Assembly: GCF_900103405.1 (NCBI RefSeq) | Contig: NZ_FNHX01000010.1 | Span: 1-64,000 of the forward strand | Source: Polaromonas sp. JS666 | Lineage (GTDB): Bacteria > Pseudomonadota > Gammaproteobacteria > Burkholderiales > Burkholderiaceae_C | Direction: 5' to 3' | Length of the DNA: 64,000 nt | In this document: positions 46,975 to 56,552 of the stretch, piece by piece | Position numbering within the stretch: the first letter of the stretch is position 1 | Layout: the number at the start of each line of letters is the position of its first letter | Notes under the pieces: model-generated | Told to the model about the DNA's origin: nothing | What the model saw: the letters and a program-made list of their open reading frames with translations, nothing else | Databases searched by the model: none | Program-made: the position numbers and the translations under genes

Positions 46975-47940
46975 TTACTTGACCCGATTGACCAAGAACA
47001 CCCCAAAAATCGCAAGCGCCCCGCCAGCCAGCAGGCTGGCGCTCAGGGGCTCACCCAGGATGAGCCACCCCAACAAAACCCCAAACACCGGCACCAGGTT
47101 GTTGAACACCACCGTGCGTGCAGCACCCAGCTGGCGCAGGCCTTCGTAGTACCAGACAAAGGCCACGGCCGTGCCGAGCACGCCCAGGAAGGCCAGGCCG
47201 GCCCAGACCTCGGGGGTGAAGGAGTCGGCATGCACATGGGGCATGTCGCGCAGCGCCAGCAGGCCTAAAAACAGCGTGCCCCAGATCGCGGCCCACAGCG
47301 TGGCCAGCACCGGCGACAGGCCTTGCAGCAGCTTGCGGCCGACCAGGGTGTAGACGGCCCAGGCGCAGACGGCGCCGAACATCGCGAGTTCACCCTTGCC
47401 CAGGGACTGCACGAGTTGCGACAGGTCGCCGCGCGTCACCACCACCCAGACGCCCAGCAGGGCCAGCGCCACGCCCAGCCAGCGCGTGGCCGACAGCCGG
47501 TCGCCCAGCAGCGCGGCGGCGATCAGCAGTGTGACCACCGGGTTCAGGGCGATGATCAGCGAGGTGCGGCCGGCCGGCAGCACCGACAGCGCGGTGAAGA
47601 ACAACAGGTTGTAGGCAAAGATGCCGGTCGCGCCCAGCGCCATGGTGCCCAGCAGCTGGCGCCGCGTGACCTGCGTGAGGGCGCGCAGGCCTTCGGTGAA
47701 ATGCAGCGTGACCAGCAAGGCCAGGGTGGCGAATACAAAGCGGATAAAACCCGCGGTGGCCGGCGGCAAATGGGCCGAGATCACGCGCCCGGCGATGAAG
47801 GTGCCGCCCCACAGCACCGGCACGCAGGTCAGGCGCAGGTACAGGCTCCAGAGCTTGCGGCTGGCGGGCGCGGGTGGGTGCGAAACCGGCGCGGCTGCAG
47901 CGGTGGAAGCCAGGCTGGCGGATGGGGAGGCAGTAGTCAT
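46975..47940 (-). CDS. EamA/DMT family transporter
   Basis: 321 aa with about ten membrane segments in two EamA halves: LWGGTFIAGRVISAHLPPATAGFIRFVFATLALL in the first and AMFGAVCAWAVYTLVGRKLLQGLSPVLATLWAAIWG in the second. Drug/metabolite exporter, possibly for amino acids or amines. Divergent from a LysR gene with a palindrome in the 111-bp gap, so probably under its control. Confidence 0.9.
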   Translation of the reverse strand: MTTASPSASLASTAAAAPVSHPPAPASRKLWSLYLRLTCVPVLWGGTFIAGRVISAHLPPATAGFIRFVFATLALLVTLHFTEGLRALTQVTRRQLLGTMALGATGIFAYNLLFFTALSVLPAGRTSLIIALNPVVTLLIAAALLGDRLSATRWLGVALALLGVWVVVTRGDLSQLVQSLGKGELAMFGAVCAWAVYTLVGRKLLQGLSPVLATLWAAIWGTLFLGLLALRDMPHVHADSFTPEVWAGLAFLGVLGTAVAFVWYYEGLRQLGAARTVVFNNLVPVFGVLLGWLILGEPLSASLLAGGALAIFGVFLVNRVK

Positions 47941-48020
47941 GAAGGGGCCCGGGTTGAGGGAAAACCGTCAATACGGTAGATTTGATGCATGAGATTAATT
48001 GTTAAATCACTCACTATCAA

Positions 48021-48036
48021 ATGAGTATTTACTCAT
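48021..48036. promoter_or_regulatory. Palindrome in the EamA/LysR divergent gap
   Basis: ATGAGTA (48021-48027) and TACTCAT (48030-48036) form a perfect inverted repeat with a TT centre, 16 bp before the LysR start. The surrounding 47980-48036 is AT-rich. This is the expected position of a LysR autoregulatory site controlling both the exporter gene and its own. Confidence 0.5.
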
Positions 48037-48051
48037 GAAGACCTGTTCACC

Positions 48052-48987
48052 ATGACCCTGGCCCAGCTCGAAGTGCTGATCACCCTGGACGAATGCCGCA
48101 GCTTCTCGCGCGCGGCCATGCGCCTGGGCACCACCCAGTCGGCCGTCAGCCATGCGCTGCGCGCGCTGGAGACCGAATTCGGCGTCAAGCTCGCGCTGCG
48201 CGATGCCTCCGGCGTGTCCATGACCGACGCCGGCGAGCGCCTGCTGCTGCGCGCCCGCGAGATGACGGCCCTGGCCGCCACCATGGCGCAGGAGCTGGGC
48301 GATGCAAAAGAACTCAAGACCGGCACGTTGCGCATAGGCTCTTTCGGCCCCACCTCCACCGTCAACCTGTTGCCGCCGCTGCTGGCCGCCTTCAAGCAGG
48401 CCCACCCCGGGGCGCAGGTGCGCATCGAGGAGGAAAGCGACGAGGTCATCGACGAGTGGCTGCTGCAAAAGCGCGTGGAGCTCGGTTTTGTTGTGGTGCC
48501 CGATGAACGCTTCGAGGTGCTGCCGCTGGTGCAGGACGAGTTTGTCGCCATCCTGCCCGCCGGCCATGCGCTGGCCGCGCACAAGGCCGTGCCCGTCAAT
48601 GCGCTCAACGGGCTGGACTTTGTGCTGACCGAAGCCGGCTGCGGCCCGGTCATCGTGCCCATCCTGCAGAAAAACATCACCTTGCCCAAGGTGCTTTACC
48701 ACTTCACCCAGATCATCTCCATCCTGCAGTTTGTGCAGCGGGGCCTGGCGGTCTCGGTCGCCGCGCGGCTGGCGCTGCCCGACGCGCCCGAGGGTGTGGT
48801 CTACCGGCCGCTGCTGCCGGCCCAGCCGCGCACCGTGGGCCTGGCCTGCCTGGACGTGGCCAAACTCTCGCCGCTGGCGCGGGCCTTCTGGGAGACCGCG
48901 CGCGAACGGGCACGTGCACAGGCAGAGCCCAAGGCCGCACCCGCCGGCAAAATCCAGGCCCTTCGCGACGCGTCGGTCGGCGTCTGA
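48052..48987 (+). CDS. LysR family regulator of the EamA exporter gene
   Basis: 311 aa. Winged helix: MTLAQLEVLITLDECRSFSRAAMRLGTTQSAVSHALRALETEFGVKLALR. Effector domain from GTLRIGSFGPTSTVNLLPPLLAAF, with CynR/CysB-like strand order. Divergent from the EamA transporter gene, which is its most likely target. Confidence 0.9.
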   Translation: MTLAQLEVLITLDECRSFSRAAMRLGTTQSAVSHALRALETEFGVKLALRDASGVSMTDAGERLLLRAREMTALAATMAQELGDAKELKTGTLRIGSFGPTSTVNLLPPLLAAFKQAHPGAQVRIEEESDEVIDEWLLQKRVELGFVVVPDERFEVLPLVQDEFVAILPAGHALAAHKAVPVNALNGLDFVLTEAGCGPVIVPILQKNITLPKVLYHFTQIISILQFVQRGLAVSVAARLALPDAPEGVVYRPLLPAQPRTVGLACLDVAKLSPLARAFWETARERARAQAEPKAAPAGKIQALRDASVGV

Positions 48988-49047
48988 GGCACACCGACCC
49001 CATCAAGTACTATCAGCCCCATCCATAAAAAGGGGAGGGGCTGGGCC

Positions 49048-51975
49048 ATGATCATCTGGAGCATTGTGTGGGGCGCCATCCTGGGCTGGTTCTGGCCGGG
49101 TTATGGCGATGCCGGCGTTTTTATCGGCGCCTTCCTCGGCTTTTTTGCCGGCCTGTCGCTGCGCTGGGCCGTGCGGGCCGAAGTGCAGGCCGCCTGGAAA
49201 AAAGCGCCGCAGCCGGCGGCGCCCGCCGTGCGCCAGGCTTCGGCCGCGCCCTCAAATATTGAAGACGCTCATGCGCCGGCGGTTCCATCGCCGCTGCCTG
49301 TTCCCGTTCCTCCACCACCAGCCAGCGCCGCCGACAACGAAGCAGCACAGGCGCCGGACTTGGCTCCCAACGGCCTGCCGCGCGCGCAGGCCGCCGCGGC
49401 GCCCGCCGCCCCTACCGCTGCTGCTCGGCCCGCCTACAAACCAGCCGAACCCAATGCCGTGGAGCTGGCCCTGCTCGCCGCCAAGAACTGGTTCCTGGGC
49501 GGCAACACCATTGTTCGCGTGGGCCTGGTCATCCTGTTCATAGGCCTGTCGTTCCTCGCGCGTTATGCCGCGTCGGCCGGGCTGTTCCCGGTCGAGCTGC
49601 GCCTGGCGGTCATAGGCGCGGCGGCCATCGCGCTGCTGGCCGTGGGCTTTCGCAAGCGCCACGACAAGCCCGGCTTCGCGCTCGCGCTGCAGGGCGCCGG
49701 CGTGGCGGTGATGTACCTCACGGTGTTCGCGGCCTTTCGCCTTTACGGCCTGCTGGAGCCCCTGCCGGCTTTTGCGCTGATGATCATCGTCTGCGGCCTG
49801 AGCTGCGCGCTGGCACTGCTGCAGGATTCGCGCGCGCTCGCGGTGGCGGCCTTTGCCGGCGGCTTTGCCGCGCCGCTGCTGCTGTCGACCGGGCAGGGCA
49901 GCCATGTGGGGCTCTTCAGCTACTACACGGTGCTCAACCTGGCGATCCTGTTCATCGCCCACAAGCGCTCCTGGCGCGTCCTCAATGTGGTCGGTTTTAT
50001 CGCCACCTTCGGCGTGGCCACGGCCTGGGGTGTGCTCAAGTACGCGCCCGCGCACTACGCCAGCGCGCAGCCCTTTCTCATAGGCTTTGTGCTGATCTAC
50101 CTGTTCACCGCCATCCTGTATGCGCGCAACACGCCGACCCGGCTGGGCAATGCGGTCGACACCATGCTGGTATTCGGCACGCCGCTGGCGGGCTTCGGCC
50201 TGCAGGCCGGGCTGGTGCGCGGCATGGAGCTGGGCACGGCCTTCTCGGCCCTGGGCTTTGCCGCGCTCTACCTGCTGGCGGCCATGCTGCTGGCGCGGCG
50301 CGCGCTGGCCGGCTACCGCCTGCTGATTGAATGTTTCATCGCCGTGGGCGTGGGCTTTGCCACGCTGGCGGTGCCGCTGGCGCTCGATGCCCAGTGGACC
50401 TCCGCTGTCTGGGCACTGGAGGGCGCGGGCGCCTTCTGGGTCGGCATGCGCCAGGCGCGCTGGATGGCGCGCGCTTTCGGCCTGCTGCTGCAAGGCGTCG
50501 CGGCCATGGCCTTCCTTGGCGGGCTTGACGGCGCGGCCGGCGGCCTGGGCCACCACGTCTACGCCATTCCTTTCGGCAACCCGGCCTTCATAGGCGCGAT
50601 GCTGATCGCCTTGCCCGCGCTGCAGCTGGCCTGGTGGCTGCGCAAGCCGTTGCCGCACAGCGAGTCGTCCTGGGCCAAGGGCTATGCGGGTGTGGAATCG
50701 CAGCTCAGCGTGCCCGTCTACCTCTATGGCTTTTTCTTCTGGTGCCTGGGCTGGCTGCTTGAAATCGCGCGTCGCGTGCCGGCCCTGGAGGCCGACGCCA
50801 TGCCCCAACATGTCTTCAGCGAGCGCACCACCGGCCTGCTCATGATGCTGGCCGTCGTCGCCAGCGCGGCCCTGTCCATGCTGCTGGGCCTGAAGAAGCA
50901 GTGGCCGGTCGCGACCTGGCCCGCGCGCATCAGCGTTGCCGTGCTGGCACTGGGCTACCTGGCGCAAGCCGGCGAAGGCTACCGCGTGCTGGCCACGCCG
51001 GCCTGGGCCGTCTGGCCGGTGGTGCTGGTGCTGCACTACTGGATGCTGCGGCAGACCGATCGCCTGGCGCAGGCTCCCGTCCTGCCCGGCAGCGAGGGCC
51101 GCGCATCGCCTTTCGGCTTTCTGCATGCGGCGGGTGCCTGGCTGGTCACCGTGCTGCTGGCCGACTGCCTGTGGTCGGGCATAGGCAAGGCCGAACTCTG
51201 GCGCACCTCCTGGGCCGGCGTGGTGCTGCTGGTCAGCGCCATCGCCGTGCTCATGCTGCTGGCCACCTGGGCCGGCAAGGCCAACCGGCAGGCGCAGCGC
51301 CAGGGCTTTGCCTGGCCGCTCCATCCGCATGCGCAGGCCTATTACTGGCTGGCAGCCCTGCCGCTGGCGGTGCTGGTCTTCTGGGGCACGCTGCTTGCTG
51401 CCGTGCACTCCTCGGGTCACACCGCGCCCCTGCCTTACATCCCGCTGCTCAACCCCACCGACCTGGCCCTGGCGCTCGCGCTGGGCGCGCTGGTGTTCTG
51501 GCGCCGCGTGCTGGTGACGGCCGCGCCGCCGCCGGCCGGCGCGGCCTGGGCCACGGGCCGCAACGCGCTGGTGGCGCTGGCCCTGCTGGTGTTTATCGCG
51601 GTCAACACTGTCTGGCTGCGCGTTGCCCACCACTTCTTCGGCGTGCGCTGGGATGCCGACGCACTGTTCGCAAGTTTTGTGGTGCAGACGGGCTATGCGA
51701 TTTTGTGGACCTTGCTGGCGTTGACCCTGATGGTGCTGGCGCACCGCCGCGTGCAGCGGCCGCTGTGGCTGGTGGGCGCGGGCCTGCTGGGCCTGGTGGT
51801 GGTCAAGCTGCTGCTCATCGATTTGTCCAACGCCGGCGGTGCCGAGCGCATCATCGCCTTCATCGTGGTCGGCGTGCTGATGCTGGTGGTCGGCTATTTC
51901 GCGCCGCTGCCGCCCAAGGCGCAGGCCGCCCCGCTGCCCCATGCCCCAGACCTGAAAGAAGAGGCCCAGCCATGA
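49048..51975 (+). CDS. DUF2339 large membrane protein
   Basis: 975 aa. An N-terminal membrane segment (IIWSIVWGAILGWFWPGYG) precedes a disordered Pro/Ala-rich linker (~50-140). NWFLGGNTIVRVGLVILFIGLSFLARYA starts a long array of 20 or more membrane segments typical of DUF2339. Function unknown; seen in inner membranes of many bacteria. Its stop overlaps the start of the DUF3999 gene by 4 bp, the usual pair. Confidence 0.87.
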   Translation: MIIWSIVWGAILGWFWPGYGDAGVFIGAFLGFFAGLSLRWAVRAEVQAAWKKAPQPAAPAVRQASAAPSNIEDAHAPAVPSPLPVPVPPPPASAADNEAAQAPDLAPNGLPRAQAAAAPAAPTAAARPAYKPAEPNAVELALLAAKNWFLGGNTIVRVGLVILFIGLSFLARYAASAGLFPVELRLAVIGAAAIALLAVGFRKRHDKPGFALALQGAGVAVMYLTVFAAFRLYGLLEPLPAFALMIIVCGLSCALALLQDSRALAVAAFAGGFAAPLLLSTGQGSHVGLFSYYTVLNLAILFIAHKRSWRVLNVVGFIATFGVATAWGVLKYAPAHYASAQPFLIGFVLIYLFTAILYARNTPTRLGNAVDTMLVFGTPLAGFGLQAGLVRGMELGTAFSALGFAALYLLAAMLLARRALAGYRLLIECFIAVGVGFATLAVPLALDAQWTSAVWALEGAGAFWVGMRQARWMARAFGLLLQGVAAMAFLGGLDGAAGGLGHHVYAIPFGNPAFIGAMLIALPALQLAWWLRKPLPHSESSWAKGYAGVESQLSVPVYLYGFFFWCLGWLLEIARRVPALEADAMPQHVFSERTTGLLMMLAVVASAALSMLLGLKKQWPVATWPARISVAVLALGYLAQAGEGYRVLATPAWAVWPVVLVLHYWMLRQTDRLAQAPVLPGSEGRASPFGFLHAAGAWLVTVLLADCLWSGIGKAELWRTSWAGVVLLVSAIAVLMLLATWAGKANRQAQRQGFAWPLHPHAQAYYWLAALPLAVLVFWGTLLAAVHSSGHTAPLPYIPLLNPTDLALALALGALVFWRRVLVTAAPPPAGAAWATGRNALVALALLVFIAVNTVWLRVAHHFFGVRWDADALFASFVVQTGYAILWTLLALTLMVLAHRRVQRPLWLVGAGLLGLVVVKLLLIDLSNAGGAERIIAFIVVGVLMLVVGYFAPLPPKAQAAPLPHAPDLKEEAQP

Positions 51976-53408
51976 AGACACATCCCTACGCCCGCCTGCT
52001 GGCGCTCACCCTCTCGGCGGGGCTGGCCATGCCGCTGCTGGCGGCCGATCCGCCGGACGCCGGCAACGCAAAGTCCTATGCCATCCGCATTCCCGTCACG
52101 CCGGCCGACGCCCCGCTGCAGCGCCTGCTGCTGCCGGCCGAGGCACTGGTGCGGCTGCAAAACGCGGCTTATGCCGACCTGCGCCTCTTCAACGCGGCCG
52201 GCCAGCCCGTGCCCATGGCGCTGGCCAGCGTGCCGACGCAGACCTCCACGCAGGAGCACAGCGTCAAGCTGCCCGCCTATCCCATCCTGGGCGCGGAGTC
52301 CGCCGCCGCCACGGGGCTCGAAGGCCTGTCGCTGCGCATCGAAGAGCGCCAGGGCAAACGTGTGGTGCAACTGAACACGGGTGGCAGCACCACCACCGCC
52401 GCGGCCGGGCCGCAAAAAGTGCTGGGCGCGCTGATCGATGTGCGCAAGCTCAAGGAGCCCGCGGCCGGCATGACGCTGGACGCCGACCTGCCGGTGGGCC
52501 AGCCCGTCACGTTTAACGTGCAGGCCAGCAAGGACCTCAAAAGCTGGCGCCCGCTGGCTGACACCGTGCTCTACCGCGCCGATGCCTCGGCCTCCGCGGC
52601 CAGCCTGGGCGACTCCCGCCTGGACCTGGCCATGGCCGACCTCAAGGACCACTACCTGCGCATCAGCTGGGGCACCGCCGCCGTCACCGTGCGCGGCGCC
52701 ACGCTGCTTACTTCGCAAAGCACCGCCGTGCGCCAGCGCGTCAGCGCGAGCATGGCCGCGCCCGCACTCACCAACGCGCATGAGCTGGTCTTCGCGCTGC
52801 CCTTTGCCACGCCGGTGGCCGCGCTCAAAATCACGCCGCAGGGCAGCAATGTGCTGGTGCCTATCCGCGTGCTGGGCCGCAACCACCGCGAGCAGCCCTG
52901 GGCCCTGCTGGCCACCACGGTGGTCTACCGCCTGGGCGCGGCCGGCAAGGAGCAGGCCAGCGGCCCGGTGGAGATAGGCGGCGCCTCGGTGCGCGAAGTG
53001 AAGATAGAAGCCGACGCCAAGACGCCGGGTTTTGCCACCGCGCCCGAGATCAGCCTGCAGTTCGAGCCCGCGCAAGTCGTGTTCCTGGCCAGCGGCCAGG
53101 GCCCGTTCACGCTGGCCGCCGGGCTGGCGGGCCCGGCCGGCGCCGCGGGCGCTTTCCTGCCCATGGCCAGCCTGATCCCGAACTACCAGCCCTCGCAGGA
53201 AAACACGCTGCCCCTCGCGCGGGCCGATGCGTCCAAGGCCGAGGCTAGCGGCAGCGCAGTCCTGGGCGGCCCGCTGGTGCCCGCCGCGCCGCCGGCCGAC
53301 GGTTTGCCCACGCGCAGCCTGGTGCTCTGGGGCATCCTGCTGCTGGGCGTGCTGGCCCTGGCCGGCATGGCCTGGGGCCTGCTCAAACAAACCAAAAAGA
53401 CCGCCTGA
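51972..53408 (+). CDS. DUF3999 exported membrane-anchored protein
   Basis: 478 aa from the ATG at 51972. Signal peptide to about LLAADPP; periplasmic beta-rich domain (IPVTPADAPLQRLLLPAEALVRLQNAAYADLRLFNAAGQPVPMAL) matching DUF3999; C-terminal membrane anchor LVLWGILLLGVLALAGMAWGLL followed by KQTKKTA. Always found beside DUF2339 genes in my experience, so the two likely form one envelope complex of unknown role. Confidence 0.87.
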   Translation: MKTHPYARLLALTLSAGLAMPLLAADPPDAGNAKSYAIRIPVTPADAPLQRLLLPAEALVRLQNAAYADLRLFNAAGQPVPMALASVPTQTSTQEHSVKLPAYPILGAESAAATGLEGLSLRIEERQGKRVVQLNTGGSTTTAAAGPQKVLGALIDVRKLKEPAAGMTLDADLPVGQPVTFNVQASKDLKSWRPLADTVLYRADASASAASLGDSRLDLAMADLKDHYLRISWGTAAVTVRGATLLTSQSTAVRQRVSASMAAPALTNAHELVFALPFATPVAALKITPQGSNVLVPIRVLGRNHREQPWALLATTVVYRLGAAGKEQASGPVEIGGASVREVKIEADAKTPGFATAPEISLQFEPAQVVFLASGQGPFTLAAGLAGPAGAAGAFLPMASLIPNYQPSQENTLPLARADASKAEASGSAVLGGPLVPAAPPADGLPTRSLVLWGILLLGVLALAGMAWGLLKQTKKTA

Positions 53409-53427
53409 CCTTGCCCGGACATTCACT

Positions 53428-54084
53428 ATGAGTAACGACACCTTCCCCAAAGACATCTACACCGAACCCGAGGTCGACCCCGACACCCTGGCCAACCTGG
53501 GCCCGCTGCGCGCCATGGCCGGCATTTGGGAGGGCGCGCGCGGCGCCGACGTCAAACCCGTGGCCACCGGCACCAAGACGCAGGCTTATATCGAACGCTA
53601 CGAACTGCACCCCATAGACGCGCAGACCAACGGCCCGCAGGCACTGTATGGCTTGCGTTATCACACCTTTATTCACAAGCCCGGCTTCACCAAGACTTAC
53701 CACGATCAAGTGGGCTATTGGCTGTGGGAGCCCGCCACCAGCACGGTCTATCACACGCTCGCGATTCCGCGCGGCCAGGTGGCCATGGCCAGCGGCAAGG
53801 TGGCCGCCGATGCCACGCAGTTCGAGCTGGTCTCCGAGCGCGGCAGCCTGACCAATGGCATCGTGTCCAACCCCTTTATCGAACACGCTTTCACCACGCT
53901 GGCCTGGCGCATTGCCGTCACGCTCAATGCCGACGGCAGCTGGTCTTACTTCCAGACCACGGTGCTACAGATAGAGGGCCGTGACCAGCCCTTTGACCAC
54001 ACCGACCGCAACACCCTGGTCAAGGTCGGCGAGCCCGCGCTCAATCCCAAGGCGCTGGCGAAACAGCAGGGCGGCAGCGCCTAG
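53428..54084 (+). CDS. FABP/nitrobindin-like heme-binding beta-barrel protein
   Basis: 218 aa from the ATG at 53428. NLGPLRAMAGIWEGARGADV matches the GxWxGxG opening of the nitrobindin/THAP4-type family; LRYHTFIHKPGFTKTYHDQVGYWLWEPATSTVYHTLAIPRGQ and ITLN-type strands follow. A heme-binding His could lie in the C-terminal strands, but I cannot assign it. Function possibly heme or lipid binding. Ends in a 4-bp overlap with the convergent Lrp gene. Confidence 0.8.
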   Translation: MSNDTFPKDIYTEPEVDPDTLANLGPLRAMAGIWEGARGADVKPVATGTKTQAYIERYELHPIDAQTNGPQALYGLRYHTFIHKPGFTKTYHDQVGYWLWEPATSTVYHTLAIPRGQVAMASGKVAADATQFELVSERGSLTNGIVSNPFIEHAFTTLAWRIAVTLNADGSWSYFQTTVLQIEGRDQPFDHTDRNTLVKVGEPALNPKALAKQQGGSA

Positions 54085-54566
54085 GGTGCCAGCAAGACCC
54101 GCGGCGCAAACTTCGCGCGCCGCGTGCTGAAAAACGCCTTCACGTTGCGCACATTCGCGTCGCTGGTAAACAGCCGCTGCGCCAGCGCCAGGTAGCGCGG
54201 CATGTCGGCCACGTGCACCACCAGCATGAAGTCCGGCCCCGGCGAGACGCGGTAGCACTGCTGCACCGCCTCGTCGAGCACCACACGCGCCTCAAAGGCC
54301 TCCTGCTGCTCGGCGCCTTGCCGCTCCAGTGTGATCTCCACGAGTGCCGTGAGCCCATGGCCGGTGATGGCGGCCAGCTTGTCGACATTGAGCAGCGCGA
54401 CATCGCACTCCACCAGGCCCGCATCGCGCAGGCGCTTGACGCGGCGCAAGCAGGTGGGCGGCGAGATATGGACCCGCTCGGCCAGCGCCTGGTTGCTCAG
54501 CGAGGCATCGCTTTGCAGGCTGTCCAGCAGCTTGAGGTCTGTCTCATCGAGTGCTATTTGTTCCAT
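54081..54566 (-). CDS. Lrp/AsnC family regulator
   Basis: 161 aa. N-terminal helix-turn-helix (LDETDLKLLDSLQSDASLSNQALAERVHISPPTCLRRVKRL) and C-terminal ligand-binding RAM domain (CYRVSPGPDFMLVVHVADMPRYLALAQRLF). Diverges from glmS across an AT-rich gap containing two near-identical TGAAATTAAATTC sites, so it probably controls itself and perhaps glmS. Confidence 0.92.
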   Translation of the reverse strand: MEQIALDETDLKLLDSLQSDASLSNQALAERVHISPPTCLRRVKRLRDAGLVECDVALLNVDKLAAITGHGLTALVEITLERQGAEQQEAFEARVVLDEAVQQCYRVSPGPDFMLVVHVADMPRYLALAQRLFTSDANVRNVKAFFSTRRAKFAPRVLLAP

Positions 54567-54580
54567 GAATCGACTTTAAA

Positions 54581-54623
54581 TGAAATTAAATTCAATCACC
54601 AAAGAAATGTGAAATTAAATTCC
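54581..54623. promoter_or_regulatory. Paired Lrp-type sites in the lrp/glmS gap
   Basis: TGAAATTAAATTCA at 54581-54594 and TGAAATTAAATTCC at 54610-54623 are 13 of 14 identical with starts 29 bp apart, close to three helical turns. Each contains TGAA...TTC, a half-palindromic AT-rich core of the Lrp type. They lie just upstream of the lrp start, suited to autorepression, and ~80 bp from glmS. Confidence 0.5.
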
Positions 54624-54701
54624 ATAAAATAGGAAAAATCAATCACATCAAAAAATAACAAGCACGTAGCATCCACACATCGTTCTTCAGGAGACCTCCC
54701 C

Positions 54702-56552
54702 ATGTGCGGCATTGTTGCTTCCGTTTCGACCCGAAATATCGTTCCCATCCTGGTGCAGGGCTTGCAGCGCCTCGAATACCGCGGTTATGACTCCTGTGGT
54801 GTCGCCGTTTATGCCGATGGCCTTAAGCGCGCGCGCAGCACCTCTCGCGTGGCCGAACTGCAGGAGCAAGTGAGCGCCGACAAACTCGAAGGCGGCACCG
54901 GCATCGCCCACACCCGCTGGGCCACCCACGGCGCGCCCGCCGTGCACAACGCCCATCCGCACTTCAGCCACGGCAGCGGCGCCGCATCGCAAGCCAAGCC
55001 CGGCAAGGTCGCGCTGGTGCACAACGGCATCATCGAAAACTACGAAGAGCTGCGCGAAGGCCTGAAAGCCAAGGGTTATGCCTTCGAAAGCCAGACCGAC
55101 ACCGAAGTCATCGTGCATTTGATGGACAGCCTGTATGACGGCGACCTGTTCGAAGCCCTCAAGGCCACCGTCGCGCAGCTGCACGGCGCCTACGCGATTG
55201 CCGCCTTCTGCAAGGACGAACCGCACCGCGTCGTCGGCGCGCGCGCCGGCTCGCCGCTGATCCTGGGCGTGGGCAAGGACAAAAGCGAGAACTTCCTGGC
55301 CAGCGACGCCATGGCCCTGGCCGGCGTGACCGACCAGATCGTCTACCTTGAAGAAGGCGACATGGTCGACATCCAGCTCGGCAAGTACTGGATCGTCGGC
55401 AAGGACGGCAAGCCCGCGCAGCGCGAGGTCAAGACTGTGCAGGCCCACAGCGGCGCCGCCGAACTCGGCCCCTACCGCCACTACATGCAGAAAGAAATTT
55501 TCGAGCAGCCGCGCGCGATCGCCGACACGCTCGAAGGCGTCGAGGGCATAGTCCCCGAGCTTTTCGGCGACCAGGCCTTCCGCGTCTTCAAAGAAATCGA
55601 CTCCGTCCTCATCCTCGCCTGCGGCACCAGCTACTACAGCGGCTGTGCCGCCAAGTACTGGCTTGAGTCCATCGCCGGCATCCCTACCCAGGTCGAGGTG
55701 GCCAGCGAATACCGCTACCGCACGTCGGTGCCCAACCCCAAGACCCTGGTCGTTACCATCACCCAGAGCGGCGAAACCGCCGACACCCTGGCCGCGCTGC
55801 GCCACGCGCAAAGCCTGGGCATGACGCAGACCCTGACCATCTGCAACGTCGCCACCTCGGCCATGGTGCGCGAGTGCAAACTCGCCTATATCACGCGCGC
55901 CGGCGTCGAGATCGGCGTGGCATCGACCAAAGCCTTCACCACCCAGCTCGCCGGCCTCTTCCTGCTCACGCTGGCCCTGGCCCAAAGCAAAGGCAAGCTC
56001 AGCGAGGAAGAGGAAGCCGGCCATCTGAAAGCCATGCGCCACCTGCCCGCCGCCCTGCAAGCCGTGCTGGCCCTGGAGCCGCAAGTCATCAGCTGGGCCG
56101 AAGACTTCGCCAAAATGGAAAACGCGCTCTTCCTGGGCCGCGGCCTGCACTACCCCATCGCGCTGGAAGGCGCGCTCAAGCTCAAGGAAATCAGCTACAT
56201 CCACGCCGAGGCCTACCCCGCCGGTGAACTCAAGCACGGCCCCCTGGCCCTGGTCACCAGCGAGATGCCCGTGGTCACCGTCGCGCCCAACGACGCGCTG
56301 CTCGAAAAACTCAAAAGCAATATGCAGGAAGTCCGCGCCCGCGGCGGCGTTCTCTACGTCCTCGCCGACGCCGACAGCCACATCGAAAGCGGCGAAGGCC
56401 TGCACGTGATCCGCATGCCTGAGCACTACGGCGCGCTCAGCCCGCTGCTGCATGTGGTGCCGCTGCAGTTGCTGGCGTATCACACCGCTGTGGCGCGGGG
56501 GACGGATGTGGATAAACCCCGCAACTTGGCAAAGTCTGTGACCGTCGAATGA
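54702..56552 (+). CDS. glmS: Glutamine-fructose-6-phosphate aminotransferase (isomerizing)
   Basis: 616 aa. Makes GlcN-6-P from Fru-6-P and glutamine, the first step to UDP-GlcNAc. MCGIVAS exposes the nucleophilic Cys; [15 protein letters not shown] and HTRWATHG complete the glutaminase. The isomerase half has two SIS domains with [20 protein letters not shown] and [10 protein letters not shown], ending [23 protein letters not shown] precedes the start; no glmS ribozyme is evident in the 135-bp leader. The last ten codons and stop are duplicated twice downstream, and a hairpin spans the stop. Confidence 0.97.
   Translation: MCGIVASVSTRNIVPILVQGLQRLEYRGYDSCGVAVYADGLKRARSTSRVAELQEQVSADKLEGGTGIAHTRWATHGAPAVHNAHPHFSHGSGAASQAKPGKVALVHNGIIENYEELREGLKAKGYAFESQTDTEVIVHLMDSLYDGDLFEALKATVAQLHGAYAIAAFCKDEPHRVVGARAGSPLILGVGKDKSENFLASDAMALAGVTDQIVYLEEGDMVDIQLGKYWIVGKDGKPAQREVKTVQAHSGAAELGPYRHYMQKEIFEQPRAIADTLEGVEGIVPELFGDQAFRVFKEIDSVLILACGTSYYSGCAAKYWLESIAGIPTQVEVASEYRYRTSVPNPKTLVVTITQSGETADTLAALRHAQSLGMTQTLTICNVATSAMVRECKLAYITRAGVEIGVASTKAFTTQLAGLFLLTLALAQSKGKLSEEEEAGHLKAMRHLPAALQAVLALEPQVISWAEDFAKMENALFLGRGLHYPIALEGALKLKEISYIHAEAYPAGELKHGPLALVTSEMPVVTVAPNDALLEKLKSNMQEVRARGGVLYVLADADSHIESGEGLHVIRMPEHYGALSPLLHVVPLQLLAYHTAVARGTDVDKPRNLAKSVTVE

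Noticed and set aside
54567..54701. glmS ribozyme/riboswitch in the glmS leader
   Set aside because: That ribozyme is known from Gram-positives; the short AT-rich leader shows none of its conserved core that I can recognise.
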